Shown: piece by piece, positions 1 through 11,344 of the stretch
Numbering within the stretch: position 1 is the stretch's first letter
Layout: each line of letters starts with the position of its first letter
NCBI RefSeq assembly: GCF_019393635.1
Contig: NC_057861.1
Coordinates: 61,054,532-61,118,531, forward strand
DNA from: Dromiciops gliroides
Taxonomy: Eukaryota > Chordata > Mammalia > Microbiotheria > Microbiotheriidae
DNA length: 64,000 nucleotides
Reading direction: 5' to 3'
Notes under the pieces: model-generated
Told to the model about the DNA's origin: nothing
Database searches by the model: none
The model's input: only the letters and a program-made list of their open reading frames with translations
Position numbers and translations under genes: made by a program

Positions 1-399
1 CTGGGCTTCCACCTGACAGCTTCCTGGGTCTGAGTATGGGCAAAACACCAGAGTCCCGACTCAGCACCAGCAGAGACCCCTGTAATCTTTCCCCAGCCAA
101 TCACTTGACCCCCCTCACCATCTGTGGTCTGAGTTCCAGAAGCTGATGCAGCCATAGCCAAGAGGCTCCCCTGGAGTGGCCTGCCTAAGGCTGGATCTGC
201 AGGGTGAGGTGGTGGGGCTGTGCACCACTCTCACTATCGTATAACAGACCTTTTCTGCTGACCCTCCATCCCTGTCCTTTTGTGGTTTCTGCTGCTCCTG
301 GAATTTTTCTGTGGCATTATTTGAAGGAATTTGGAGGGGATCTGTGGGAGATCTCTGAGGAGTCACTGCCTTTCTTCCGCCATCTTGGCTCCACCTCCA
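1..399 (-). mobile_element. L1 LINE 5' end (5' UTR fragment), minus strand
   Basis: Read on the minus strand, the sequence begins near 399 with GGAGGTGGAGCCAAGATGGC, the hallmark start of marsupial L1 elements, and runs GC-rich to the window edge. It is L1 5' UTR, of a different subfamily from the full-length copy at 1962. After about 400 the sequence aligns with the OR 3' flank of unit 3 (near 45,860), so the L1 boundary is sharp. The other end lies outside the window, so its total length and target duplication cannot be judged. Confidence 0.75.
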
Positions 400-756
400 T
401 GTGATTTTTAAAAAACTAGAACAACTCATAATGTCCATCTGCTAAGGGACAGAATAAATGGGGACCCAGACTCCCAATGATGAAACCCCATATCAATTTT
501 CTCAGATTTCTTAGCCCTTTCCTGCTGCTAAATAATATTTCACAATTTACAAATCACTTTCATATACAATAGTTGATTTCTTGTTTAGAACAAAAACCTT
601 GCCAGGTACTCAGGAGTGGGCATCCAATTCACCTTTAAAAATGAAGAAATTGAGGGATAAAGAGATTAAGTAACTTGGCCAAGGACACACAGCTCATAAG
701 TAGTAGGCAAAGGCCTAAAATTCTGGCCTTTGTCCCTCCATTTACAGCACTTTTTA
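400..756. other. OR unit 1 3' flank with an old MIR-like segment
   Basis: This stretch has no gene. It aligns by eye with 45,880-46,225 and 22,790-23,115, the equivalent 3' flanks of the third and second OR units. Positions about 540-720 resemble a MIR/core-SINE relic: a tail reading as a genomic sequence of the type 'gaggaaattgagg ... aaggacacacagct'. The same relic is in all three units, so it predates the duplications. Confidence 0.6.
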
Positions 757-933
757 TTTTATTTTATTTTATTTTTATTTATTTATTTATTTTTTTTGGT
801 GAGGCAATTGGGGTTAAGTGACTTGCCCAGGGTCACACAGCTAGTAAGTGTTAAGTGTCTGAGGCTGGATTTGAACTCAGGTACTCCTGAATCCAGGGCC
901 GGTGCTCTATCCACTGCACCATCTAGCTGCCCC
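757..933 (-). mobile_element. Marsupial SINE (WSINE1/SINE1-like), minus strand
   Basis: The body matches the window-wide SINE in reverse, from GTGAGGCAATTGGGGTTAAG to the head CATCTAGCTGCCCC. A (TTTTA)n-rich tail is on the left. It is flanked by a perfect 15-bp target duplication TTACAGCACTTTTTA at 742-756 and 934-948. The corresponding sites in units 2 and 3 lack it, so it inserted after unit 1 separated. Confidence 0.92.
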
Positions 934-1079
934 TTACAGCACTTTTTAAAGCTAGAAAATGTCTTGAGGAATCAGGGGGTGTACAAACATATATCATTTG
1001 CGTGGAAACTCCATGAATAAAAGCCACAAAGAATAAAATCAAGGTCTTAATGGAAAAAAAAGAGCAGAGTGAGGCAGTT

Positions 1080-1946
1080 AGATAGGAACCATTTATTAAA
1101 CACCAACTATATGCCACACACTCTGTTAAGCATTGGGGAAACAAACACAGGCAAAGACAGTCCCTGAAACTCACAATCTAATGGGGGGAAAACATGTAAG
1201 CAAATATATATAAACAAGCTATGTACAGAATTAAGAGGCAATTATTCTTTTTTTTTCAAGGTAATCAGGGTAAATTGCCATGCCTAGGATCACACAGCTA
1301 GTAAATGTCAAGTGCCTAAAGTCAGATTAGAACTCAGGTCCTCCGGACTCCAGGGCCAGTGTTCTACCCAATGTGCCACCTACCTTCCCCCAATAGGAAA
1401 TCATTAAGAAACAGAAGGTATTAGAATTAAGAGGATCTGGGAAAGGCTCACAGTAAAAATGGAATTATTTAAAAGTTGGGACTTAAATTAAGCAAAAGAA
1501 AACAGTAGATGGAGTTGCATTGACAGGGAATTCTTGACATGAGGGAAAGTCTGAGAAAATGCCCAGAGCCAAAAAATAGAAAAAAAGAAAAAAAAAAGAA
1601 AATGCCCAGAGCCAAGAAATGGAGGGTCTTGTTCCTAGAACAGCAAAGAAGCTAGTGTTACTGGAGCCAAGAATATGTGGTATGGAGTAAGGTATTAGAA
1701 AACTGGAAGGGTGGAAAGGTACTAGATTAAGAAAGGATTTGAATGTCAAATAGAGGATTTTGTATTTGATCCTGGAAGCAACAGGGAGACACTGGCATTC
1801 ATTGCACTATGGAAATGGGGAAAGAGGGAGAGGTGACAGCATGAGACCTCCACTTTAGGAAAATCACTGTAGTGGCTAAATGGAGGATGGATTTGAGGGA
1901 GAGGAAATTGAGGAAGCCAAAATTTCTGCCTCCCAATATTTTCATC
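1080..1946. repeat. Marsupial dispersed repeat, core-SINE-like head plus longer body
   Basis: The section 1080-1235 has the pattern 'accatttattaa...ctctgttaagcattgggga...cacaatctaatgg', typical of abundant core-SINE-like marsupial repeats. It continues past an inserted SINE (1238-1388) into 1390-1946. The same composite occurs at 23,270-23,900 and 46,350-47,180 in the other units. A related but distinct copy is at 22,020-22,560 / 44,950-45,640. I cannot assign a Repbase name. Confidence 0.55.
1238..1388 (-). mobile_element. Older SINE copy, minus strand, shared with unit 3
   Basis: This is a diverged SINE in reverse (GATCACACAGCTAGTAAATG, then CAGGTCCTCCGGACTCCAGG, then a degenerate head). 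The paralogous SINE is at 46,554-46,697. Unit 2 (near 23,420) has the uninterrupted target GGGTTAATAGGAAACCATT. It therefore inserted in an ancestor of units 1 and 3 only. Confidence 0.8.
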
Positions 1947-2540
1947 AGAAATATCAGTGTCGGGGCGGAGCCAAGATGGCGGAGAGGAAGCAGCAAGCTA
2001 CCTGAGCTCTCCTTCTGTTCCCTCAAAACGAACATTAAATCAAGCCTCTGGACGGATTCTGAAACTACAGAACCTGCAAAGAGACAGAGAGACACAGTCC
2101 TCCAACCAGAGATAATTTAGAAGACTTCAGGAAAAGGTCCGTCTGACTCGGGCAAAAGGGAGGCCCAGTGCAAGGCAGCAGCCCAGTGCCGAGGGGGTTG
2201 GGGCAAGTCAGCAGGAGCTGTGGGCCACAGCCGAATAATTGAGGCCCCTGGAACCTGGTTCAAAAATCTGGTGGCCAAGGACAGTGGAAAAACCTACCTG
2301 CACTGGCCAAGAGGGCCACGAGCGGGTCAGGCGGGATCAGACGTGGGGGTCCAGCACCTGGCTGGCCGAGCACAATCAGACAGGAAGTGCAGGGCGGGGG
2401 ATCTCCACACACCATAAAGGCCTCAGAGTAAAGACCCGGTTACACAGCACCTATACCCCTGCACAAGAAGCCCAAAACAGGGACCGTGGTGCCCCCAGAG
2501 TAGACCTCAACTTTAAAAAATAAATAAATAAGCTGCAATA

Positions 2541-3699
2541 ATGAGTAAGAAGCAAAAAAGAGCCCTCTCCATTGAGAGCTTCTGTATCAATAGGGAAGAA
2601 GCCAACACAAACTCAGATGAGGACAATAACCTCAAATTGCCTACATCTGAAGCCTCACGAGGGAAGGTGAATTGGTCTCAAGAACAAAAAGCTTTCCTGG
2701 AAGAGCTCAAAAAGGATTTTAAAAATCAATTGCGAGAGGTAGAAGAAAAAAGGGGGAGAGAAATGAAAGCAAAACAAGAAAACTATGAAAAAAGAATCAG
2801 CAGCTTGGAAAAGGAAGCACATAATTTTACTGAAGAAAACAAAGCCTTAAAAAATTCATTTGGCCAAATGGAAAAAAAAGGTGCATAATCTCACTGAAGA
2901 AAACAATACCTTAAAAAATTCATCTGGCCAAATGGAAAAAAAGGTGCATAATCTCATTGAAGAAAACACTGCCTTAAAAAATTCACTTGGCCAAATGGAA
3001 AAAAAGGTGCATAATCTCACAGAAGAAAACAATGCCTTAAAAATTAAAGTGGGACAGTTGGAAGATAAGGAATCCATGAGACAACAAGAATCAGTCAAGC
3101 AGAATCAAAAAAATGAAAAAATAGAAGAAAATGTGAAATACCTCATTGGAAAGACAACTGATCTGGAAAACAGATCGGGGAGAGACAATTTGAGAATCAT
3201 CGGACTGCATGAAAGCCATGACCAGAAAAAGAATCTAGACACCATATTCTAGGAAATTATTAAGGAGAACTGCCCTGATATCATAGAATCAGAGGATAAA
3301 ATCATCATTGAAAGAATCCACCGATCACCTCCTGAAAGAGACCCCAAAAGGAAAACTCCAAGGAATATTGTAGCCAAATTCCAGAATTATCAGGTGAAGG
3401 AGAAAATACTCCAAGCAGCCAGAAAGAAGCAATTTAAATATCATGGAGCCACAGTCAGGGTTGCTCAGGACCTGGCAGCTTCAACATTAAAGGACCGCAA
3501 GGCTTGGAATATGATATTCCAGAAGGCAAAGGAGCTTGGATTGCAGCCAAGAATCTATTACCCAGCAAAAATGTGCATTTTCTTTCAGGGGAAAAGATGG
3601 ACATTTAATGACATTGGGGACTTTCAATCTTTCCTGGTGAAAAGACCAGAACTCAATAGAAAATTTGATCTCAACATACAAGACTCAAGAGAAGTTTAA
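2541..3699 (+). pseudogene. L1 ORF1 (RNA-binding coiled-coil protein), broken
   Basis: It begins MSKKQKRALSIESFCINREE, directly after the 5' UTR. An N-terminal charged region is followed by a coiled coil with four tandem 21-residue repeats (about 2833-3085) of the type TEENNTLKNSSGQMEKKVHNL. The conserved RRM/C-terminal domain then follows (ENRSGRDNLRIIGL; later ERIHRSPPERDPKRKTPRNI, AARKKQFKYHGA, and FQSFLVKRPELNRKFD). There are two lesions: a frameshift in the A-run near 2871-2880 and a TAG at 3250-3252. Otherwise it would be about 385 residues, usual for mammalian L1 ORF1p, which trimerises and packages L1 RNA. Confidence 0.92.
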
Positions 3700-4279
3700 A
3701 AAGGTAAACAGAGGGGGGAAAAAAAGGTTACCCTATTAGGTTAAACTGTTTATATCCCTACACAGGAAGATAATACTCATAACTCTTAAGAACTGTAAAT
3801 GTATTTGGACAGAGTGAAGGACTTTACATAGAGGGTATAACTATAAATTGTCTTTGATGTGATGATACAAAAGAATTAAGGGGATAAAAAGGGAGTCTAT
3901 GGGGAGGAGAGGAAAGGGGAGGAGGAATGGGATGAATTATATCATATAAAGAGGTGGAAAAAAACCTATTACAATAGAGGGAAAGAAAGGAGGGGGGAAC
4001 ATTGTTTCAACCCTATTCTCATTAGATTTGACTCAAAGAGGGAATAACATATGTGTTCATTGGGATAAAGAAACTTAACTCACTCTTTAGGGAAACAAAA
4101 GGGGAAGGGAAAGGGGGGACTGATAGAAGGGAGGACAAAAGCAAGGGAGAAAAGGGTAAAGAAAAGAGAGGGGGTGATAAAAAGGGAGGGCAGATGGGGG
4201 AGGCAGGGGTAAGAAGTAGAACATCGGTGAGGATGAATAGGGTGAAAGAAGGGGGGGAAAGTACAAAGGGGGTAAATAG

Positions 4280-7200
4280 AATAGAGGGGAATAGACAGTC
4301 AGTAATAATAACTGTGAATGTGAATGGGATGAACTCTGCTACAAAACGGAAGTGAATTGCAGAGTGGATTAAAAACCAGAACCCTACAATATGCTGTTTA
4401 TAAGAAACACATTTGAAACAGAGAGATACACACAGAGTAAAGGTAAAAGGCTGGAGCAGAATATATTATGCCTCAGCTAAAGTAAAAAAGGCAGGGGTAG
4501 CAATTCTTATCTCAGACAAAGTGCAGGCAAAATAGATCTCATTAAAAGAGATAAGGAAGGAAATTACATCTTACTTAAAGGTACTATAGATAATGAAGTA
4601 ATATCAATATTAAATATGTATGTGCCAAGTGGTATAGCATCCAAGTTCTTAGAGGAGAAGTTAAATGAGTTACAAGAGGAATTAGACAGTAATACTATAG
4701 TATTGGGGGATCTGAATCTCCCCCTCTCAGAATTAGATAAATCTAGCCAAAAAATAAATAAGAAAGAAGTGAAAGAGGTGAATAGATTACTAGAAAAGTT
4801 AGACATGATAGATGTCTGGAGAAAATTGAATGGGGATAGAAAGGAATATACCTTTTTCTCAGCAGTACATGGCACATTTCAAAAATTGACCATGTATTAG
4901 GGCACAAAAACATCATAGTCAAATGTAGAAAGGCAGAAATAGTAAATGCATCCTTCTCAGATCATGATGCAATAAAAATTACATGTAAGAAAGAGCCAGG
5001 GAAAAGTAGAATGAAAATCAATTGGAAACTAAATAATTTCATTCTAAAGAATGAATGGGCCAAACAAGAAATCATAGAAACAATCAATAACTTTATCCAA
5101 GAGAATGACAATAATGAGACAACATACCAAAATCTATGGGATGCAGCCAAAGCAGTGCTTAGGGGAAAATTTATAGCTCTAAATGCTTACATGAATAAAA
5201 AAGAGAAAGAGCAGATTAATGAATTGGGCATGCAACTTAAAAAGCTAGAAAAAGAACAAATTAGAAATCCCCAATTAGACACTAAATTAGAGATCCTGAA
5301 AATTAAAGGACAAATTAATAAGATTGAAAGCAAAAAACTATAGAATTAATCAATAAAACTAAGAGCTGGTTTTATGAAAAAACCAATAAAATAGATAAAA
5401 TATTGGTTAATTTGATTAAAAAAAAAGAAAGAAGAAAACCAAATTACCAGTATCAAAAATGAAAAGGGTGATGTTACCACCAATGAAGTGGAAATTAAAT
5501 CAATAATTAGGAATTATTTTGCCCAACTTTATGCCAATAAATTTGACAATCTAAATGAAATGGATGAATATTTACAAAAATACAAACTGCCCAGGTTAAC
5601 TGAAGAAGAAATAAAATCCCTAAATAAACCCATATTAGAAAAAGAAATTGAACAAGCCATTAATGAACTCCCTAAGAAAAAATCCCCAGGGCCAGATGGG
5701 TTTACGGGTTAATTTTACCAAACATTTAAAGAACAATTAATTCCAATATTATACAAATTATTTGGAAAAATAGGTGAAGAAGGAGTTCTACCAAATTCAT
5801 TTTATAACACAAATATGGTGGTGATACCAAAACCAGGCAAAGCAAAAACAGAGAAAGAAAATTATAGACCAATTTCGCTAATGAATATTGATGCTAAAAT
5901 CTTAAATAAGATATTAGCAAGGAGATTACAGCAAGTGATCACCAGGATAATATACTATGACCATGTGGGATTTATACCAGGAATGCAGGGCTGGTTTAAC
6001 ATTAGAAAAACTATTAGAAAACCAACCAAAATCATATGATTATCTCAATAGATGCAGAAAAAGCTTTTGACAAAGTACAACACCCATTCCTAATAATAAC
6101 ACTAGAGAGTTTAGGAATAGGTGGAGCTTTCCTTAGAATAATAAACAGTATCTACCTAAAGCCATCAGCAAGTATTATATGCAATGGAGATAAATTAGAG
6201 GCCTTCCCAATAAGATCAGGGGTGAAACAGGGATGTCCATTATCACCCCTATTATTTAATATTGTCCTAGAAATGTTAGCTTTAGCAATCAGAGAAGAGA
6301 AAGGAATTAAAGGAATTAGAATAGGCAAGGAGGAAACAAAACTATCACTCTTTGCAGATGATATGATGGTATACTTAAAGAATCCTAGAGAATCAACTCA
6401 AAAATTACTTGAAACAATTAACAACTTTAGCAAAGTAGTAGGATATAAAATAAATCCACATAAATCATCAGCATTTCTATACATGACCAACAAAGTCCAG
6501 CAGCAAGAGATAGAAAGAGAAATTCCATTTAAAGTAACGGTAGATAATATAAAATACTTGGGAGTCTACTTGCCAAGACAACCCAGGAACTCTATGAACA
6601 CAACTACCAAACACTCTTCACACAAATCAAATCAGATCTAAATAATTGGAAAGATATCAATTGCTCATGGATAGGCAGAGCTAATATAGTAAAAATGACA
6701 ATACTGCCTAAATTAATTTACTTATTCAGTGCCATACCAATCAGACTACCTAAAAATTATTTTATACAGCTAGAAAAAATAATAACAAAATTCATCTGGA
6801 AAAACAAAAAATCAAGAATATCCAGGAAAATAATGAAAAAAAATTCACAGGAAGGTGGGTTAGCGGTACCAAACCTGGAGCTTTACTATAAAGCGGCAGT
6901 CATCAAAACTATCTGGTACTGGCTAAAAAATAGAGTGGTAGATCAATGGAATAGGCTAGGCTCAGGAAATGCAGTAGTAAATGACACTAGTGATGTAGTG
7001 TTTGATAAACCCAAAGACTCCAGCTTCTGGGATAGGAACTCAGTATTTGACAAAAACTGCTGGGAAAACTGGAAGATAGTATGGCAGAAATTAGGCATAG
7101 ACCAACATCTTACACCTTATACTAAAATAAGGTCAAAATGGATACAGGATTTAGACATAAGAGGTGATACCATAGGTAAATTAGGAGAGAAAGGAATAGT

Positions 7201-8145
7201 CTACCTATCAGATCTTTGGAAAGGAAAACAGTTTTTGACCAAACAAGAGATAGAGTATATTATAAAATGCAAAATGGATGATTTTGATTATATTAAATTA
7301 AAAAATTTCTGTACAAACAGAAGCAATGAATCCAAAATTGGAAGGGAGGCAGAAAGCTGGGAAACAATTTTTGAGGCCAGTACTTCTGATAAAGGCCTCA
7401 TCTCTAAAATATATAAGGAACTAAATCAAATTTATAAGAATCCAAGTCATTCCCCAATTGAGAAATGGTCAAAGGATATGAACAGGCAGTTTTCTGATGA
7501 AGAATCTAAAGCTATCTATTCCCATATGAAAAAATGCTCTAAATCTCTAATGATTAGAGAGATGCAAATTAAAACAACTCTGAGGTACCACCTGACACCT
7601 ATCAGATTAGCTAAAATGACAAAAAAGAAGATAATAAATGTTGGAGAAGCTGTGGGAAAATTGGAACACTAATTCATTGTTGGTGGAGCTGTGAACTGAT
7701 CCAACCATTCTGGAGAGCAATTTGGAATTATGCCCAAAGGGCGATAAAGCTGTGCATACCCTTTGACCCAGCAATACCACTTTTGGGTCTTTTTCCCAAA
7801 GAGATCATGGAAGGGGGAAAGGGACCCACATGTACAAAAATATTTATAGCTGCTCTTTACGTGGTAGCAAGGAATTGGAAGTTGAGGGGGTGCCCATCAA
7901 TTGGGGAATTGCTGGACAAGTTGTGGTATATGAATACAATGGAATACTATTGTGCTGTAAGAAATGATGAGCAGGAGGAGTTCAGAGAAACCTGGAGGGT
8001 CTTGCGTGAGCTGATGATGAGTGAGATGAGCAGAACCAGAAGAACATTGTACACAGTATCATCAACATTGAGTGTTGACCTACTGCAATGGACTATATTC
8101 TTCTCACCAATGCAATGGTACAGAAGAGTTCCAGGGAACTCATGA
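4280..8145 (+). pseudogene. L1 ORF2 (endonuclease / reverse transcriptase), broken
   Basis: An apurinic-type endonuclease domain starts near 4300 (VIITVNVNGMNSATKR), with later GDLNLPLS and SFSDHDAIKI motifs. The reverse transcriptase follows, with [12 protein letters not shown] near 5675-5710, [20 protein letters not shown] near 5855, [14 protein letters not shown] near 6220 and the catalytic FADD near 6352. The longest open pieces are 6036-6641 and 6695-7672. The C-terminal part reaches the stop at 8143-8145 after a region rich in WYMNTMEYYCAVRNDE-like sequence. Several stops (for example the codon before ETHLK near 4400) and frameshifts break it. Confidence 0.92.
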
Positions 8146-8324
8146 TAGAAGAGGATCTCCAAATCCAAGGGAAAAAAAATAACTGTGGAGTATAGATGCT
8201 GATTGAACCATACTATTTCTTTTGTTTTGGGTGCTAATGGTTTTTTTTCTATTTTGAGGTTTTGCATTACTGCTCTGATTTTTTCTCTTATAACAGGATT
8301 AATGCAGAAATAGGATTAATGTTA

Positions 8325-8400
8325 TTATGTGTATATATATGTGTGTGTATAGACATATATATCTATATGTATATGTATATAGATATATAGATATAACCTA
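8325..8400. repeat. TA/TG microsatellite in the L1 3' UTR
   Basis: This is a run of alternating TATATG, TGTGTG and ATATAG dinucleotide-rich sequence between the end of ORF2 and the A-tail of the L1. It is probably variable in length between individuals. Confidence 0.7.
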
Positions 8401-8567
8401 TATCAGATTACCTGCTGTCTAGGGGAGGGAGAAAAATCTGAAATTGTAAAGCTTGTATAAACAAAAGTTGAGAACTATCTTTACATGTAACAGAAAAAAT
8501 ACCTTATATGTAAAAAAAAAAAAAAGAAATATCAGTGTCATATTCCAGGGATCAGGAGCCATCCCCA

Positions 8568-9506
8568 TCACTGAGAGGAAGGTATTCTGCTCATAAGCCT
8601 CTTAAGGGCATATTTTATATCTTTATTCCTCAGTGTATAGATGAAGGGGTTCAACATGGGGGTGACCACAGCATACATTGCTGAGGCAACTGTGCTCTTC
8701 CAGGAAGAGTGGGTACCTGAAGAGCTCAGATATACTCCAAGTCCTGTGCCATAGAATAAACAAACAACAGTGAGGTGAGATCCACAGGTAGAAAAGGCTT
8801 TATACTTACCCTGAGCAGATGGGACTTTCAAAATGGAAGAACAGATCTGACTGTAGGAGAAAAGGATCCCCGTGAGGGGGAGAATACCTAATAGTCCAGC
8901 TACAAGGTATACCAAGACATAGTTAATAAGGGTATCAGAACAAGCAAGTTTCAAGACCTGAGGAAGATCACAAAAGAAGTGCTGAATTTCATGATCTGTA
9001 CAGAAGGAGAGCCGTGTTACCATCAGACTGTGAAGAAGGGAATAGAGAAGGCTTATTATCCAGGAGAATAGAACCAAGAGGCAACAGACCCCAGGGCTCA
9101 TGATGGCTGCATAGCGTAGAGGATGACAGATAGCCACAAAACGGTCATAGGCCATTGCTGAGAGTAGGAAATCATCCAAACCAGCAAAAACCAAAAAGAA
9201 ATACATTTGGGCAAGACAGTCAGCATAGGAGATGGCCTTGTTTTGTGTCAAGATGCTCACCAACATCTTGGGGACTGTGGTAGATACCACACAGATATCC
9301 ACAAAGGACAGATTGGAGAGGAAGAAGTACATGGGGGTGTGGAGGTGAGAGTCAGAGCCAATGGCCAACATTATGAGCAGATTTCCAACCACGGTGACCA
9401 AGTACATGACCAGGAACAGCCCAAAGAGGGGCCCCTTCTCCTCTGGCTTCTCAGAAAATCCCAGGAGGATGAATTCAGTGAATTGTGTTTGGTTTCCTGG
9501 TACCAT
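8568..9506 (-). CDS. Olfactory receptor, class II, family 1-like (intact), unit 1
   Basis: A 312-residue seven-transmembrane odorant receptor of the rhodopsin GPCR class, expected on cilia of olfactory neurons and coupled to G-olf. All OR hallmarks are present: an N-glycosylation site N5-Q-T, GN in TM1 (41-42), PMYFFLS (58-64), the conserved C97-C179 disulfide pair, [10 protein letters not shown] at the end of TM3 (118-127), SY in TM5 (217-218), [10 protein letters not shown] (236-245) and [12 protein letters not shown] in TM7 (283-294). The frame is open for 14 codons upstream, but I start at MVPGNQTQ. The paralogues start there, and on the minus strand TTCTTACTTCTCTTTCCCAG is a 3' splice site 16 nt before this ATG. 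It most resembles family 1 ORs (1A/1D/1G/1J group); the exact orthologue is not assigned. A full-length L1 lies just 3' in antisense. Confidence 0.95.
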   Translation of the reverse strand: MVPGNQTQFTEFILLGFSEKPEEKGPLFGLFLVMYLVTVVGNLLIMLAIGSDSHLHTPMYFFLSNLSFVDICVVSTTVPKMLVSILTQNKAISYADCLAQMYFFLVFAGLDDFLLSAMAYDRFVAICHPLRYAAIMSPGVCCLLVLFSWIISLLYSLLHSLMVTRLSFCTDHEIQHFFCDLPQVLKLACSDTLINYVLVYLVAGLLGILPLTGILFSYSQICSSILKVPSAQGKYKAFSTCGSHLTVVCLFYGTGLGVYLSSSGTHSSWKSTVASAMYAVVTPMLNPFIYTLRNKDIKYALKRLMSRIPSSQ

Positions 9507-9540
9507 GGGGCCAACTTTTCTGCTGGGAAAGAGAAGTAAG
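9507..9540 (-). promoter_or_regulatory. 3' splice acceptor upstream of the OR coding exon
   Basis: On the minus strand, a pyrimidine-rich tract ending CTTTCCCAG|CAG lies 16 nt before the ATG; the intron would end at 9523. CAGCAG makes it a tandem (NAGNAG) acceptor. It is conserved in unit 2, while in unit 3 the first AG has become AA. ORs usually have non-coding upstream exons spliced here. I cannot identify those exons in the 5' flank. Confidence 0.6.
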
Positions 9541-9960
9541 AATTGCATGGAATGAAAATCCAGTTATCCTGGGTTATATGGAGAAGAAATAGAAATAACA
9601 TCAATATCTGACTCAGAATTTTTAGGTTCTGTCCCTTTCTCTACCACTTATTACCTTTGTAATCTTGGACAAGTCACTATTTCCACATTCAACCTCAATG
9701 CCAGATGAAGGATTTGAATTGTAAAATTCCCTCCAGTCCTTCCAGTTTGAAACATGAATCACCACATTTACAAGTGAACAATTTATGCAAACCATCTCAA
9801 ATTTTCTCTAAGCATCAGTGACCTTTGAGCCCTGAGATAAAGAAGGAGATTCTATGAGCAGGGCAGTTCCATTCTTACAGCCAACAGGAAAGAGAGAGGA
9901 GTTTGATCTGGTATGACAGAAGGGTTTGGGCCATCCATTATTCAAATAGAATAATAAAAA
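9541..9960. other. OR unit 1 proximal 5' flank
   Basis: No gene is seen. The sequence aligns with 48,215-48,640 (unit 3) and less well with units 2 and 4. This is where the intron upstream of the coding exon should lie. I see no recognisable exon. Confidence 0.5.
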
Positions 9961-10590
9961 TGTATATAAATGGAAGGCACCACATCAGGTATATAGTATA
10001 AAACTTTACACCACAAAAAATTCTGGCACAAAAATAACCTCAGCAAGGCTGCATCTAACCTTTCCTTGAAGACCTCAAAAGAAAAAAAAAAACTCAGCTT
10101 CCTGAGGGAGCCTATTCCGCTCTATGTTTGCTCTATTTTTTCCTAGTGATCCAAAATTAAATTGTTTTCAAGTTCTATCCAATGCTCTCACTCTACGCTC
10201 TGAGTCCTTGCAGAACACATCCCATTTCTCTCCCACTTAACATCTCTTTAAATATGTGAATTTAGCCCATATTGCATGTTTTCTCTCCTTTAAGTCAAGA
10301 TACTCTAGTTTCTTCAAAGGCCCTTCACCATCCTGATTACTCTCCCTTGCATTCTCTCTGGATTATGAATGTCCTTGCCAAATTGTGATCTTCAGAACTA
10401 AGCACAAAATTTCATTTAAGGTCTGAGTATGGTCAAGGGCAATGAGATCACCTCCTTCTTACTGCAAGCCATAGCTCCTTTACTGCCGCTGTTTGGTTTA
10501 GATTATTTTATCTGCTATATCATTGATGACTCACAGTGAGTTTACTGTCTACTACAATGTCACATATCATTTTGAAATGGATTTTGTTCT
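9960..10590 (-). mobile_element. L3/CR1-type LINE 3' portion, old, minus strand
   Basis: In reverse it follows the familiar L3/CR1 3' end pattern: 'cttgaagacctc', then 'gagggagcctattcc', 'cccacttaacatctctttaaatatgtga', 'aaggcccttcaccatcctgattactctcccttgcat' and 'ggtctgagtatggtcaag'. Paralogous copies are at about 25,600-26,340, 48,620-49,260, 57,640-58,385 and (inverted) about 38,280-38,550. It was therefore part of the ancestral OR unit. Confidence 0.65.
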
Positions 10591-11344
10591 TGTATGAGGG
10601 GAGATTCTAGGGACTTGTGTTTTTTCTTATATCTTATAGATATATAACTAGTAGTCGATGGGATCAACTTCTCTGTATTGTGAGCCTGTGTTGCTAAGGC
10701 TCCCTTAAGATAGCCTAGAGCTGAATATATGAAAGAGCACCTCTCTGAGACTCTACTCCATCAACCTTGAAAATGGTTTTGGGAGCTCCAGGCAATAACC
10801 CCTTCCAGTTTTACCCTTGTTCTACAACCCATCAAATCTTAGATATTTTACATTCTAAAGTAGCTGACCCAATGTTTTTCATTCTTTTCTTATGATGCAT
10901 GTGACTTTGCAAAAAAACACCTGGCTCAGGTTAACAATATCATGGATGGAAGATAGACCTAGGTCAAAATGGGACTATTCAATCTAGGAATGTATTTCTA
11001 GATAGAATGGAGTCTGGTCTTCACCTAAGATTTTGGGGTAAAGTTAATCTCAAACAAGAAGAGGTCACCTGATATATTTGGTATATTAGCCAGAAAAGTC
11101 AGGAACAGTCTGAATAAGAGACAGAATTTCTAGAAGACAAATCTTTCTGGAAATTCCAGAAGCATTGAATCTCAGAATTGGAATGGATCCTAGAACTCAT
11201 ATAGTCGAACCTAGATCTAAATGAGAATTCTCCTGACTTGACTCATGACAAATTTGATGTGAATATGAAAATCACAGACTGAGCTCCTTCTACATGTTTA
11301 GAAAGGAAGCACACATTTATTAACCATTTACATCGAATTGTATA
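10591..11344. other. Ancestral OR-unit 5' flank, no recognised element
   Basis: This is unique-looking sequence aligning with 49,260-50,190 (unit 3), 26,340-27,170 (unit 2), 58,385-59,070 (unit 4) and, in reverse, 37,480-38,280. I see no reading frame or repeat family. Confidence 0.5.

Larger units (their letters stand above)
1962..8524 (+). mobile_element. Full-length L1 LINE with perfect target duplications
   Basis: The element starts GGGGCGGAGCCAAGATGGCGG and ends in an A-tract. It has a 5' UTR of about 580 bp, ORF1, a purine-rich inter-ORF spacer, ORF2 with endonuclease and reverse transcriptase, and a 3' UTR with a TA/TG-rich microsatellite (about 8325-8400). A perfect 15-bp target duplication AGAAATATCAGTGTC lies at 1947-1961 and 8525-8539. 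Both ORFs carry several stops and frameshifts, so it cannot move by itself. Units 2 and 3 have empty sites, so it came after the OR duplications. It lies in opposite orientation to the neighbouring OR, 28 bp past that gene's stop. Confidence 0.95.

Noticed and set aside
2833-3085. Regularly spaced repeats as a possible CRISPR-like array
   Set aside because: The 63-bp units are in-frame coding repeats of the L1 ORF1 coiled coil with no distinct spacers, in a mammalian genome.
9507-9548. A longer start for the unit 1 OR (14 extra codons, [14 protein letters not shown])
   Set aside because: The extra codons overlap the pyrimidine tract and splice acceptor, and the paralogues start at MVPGNQ.
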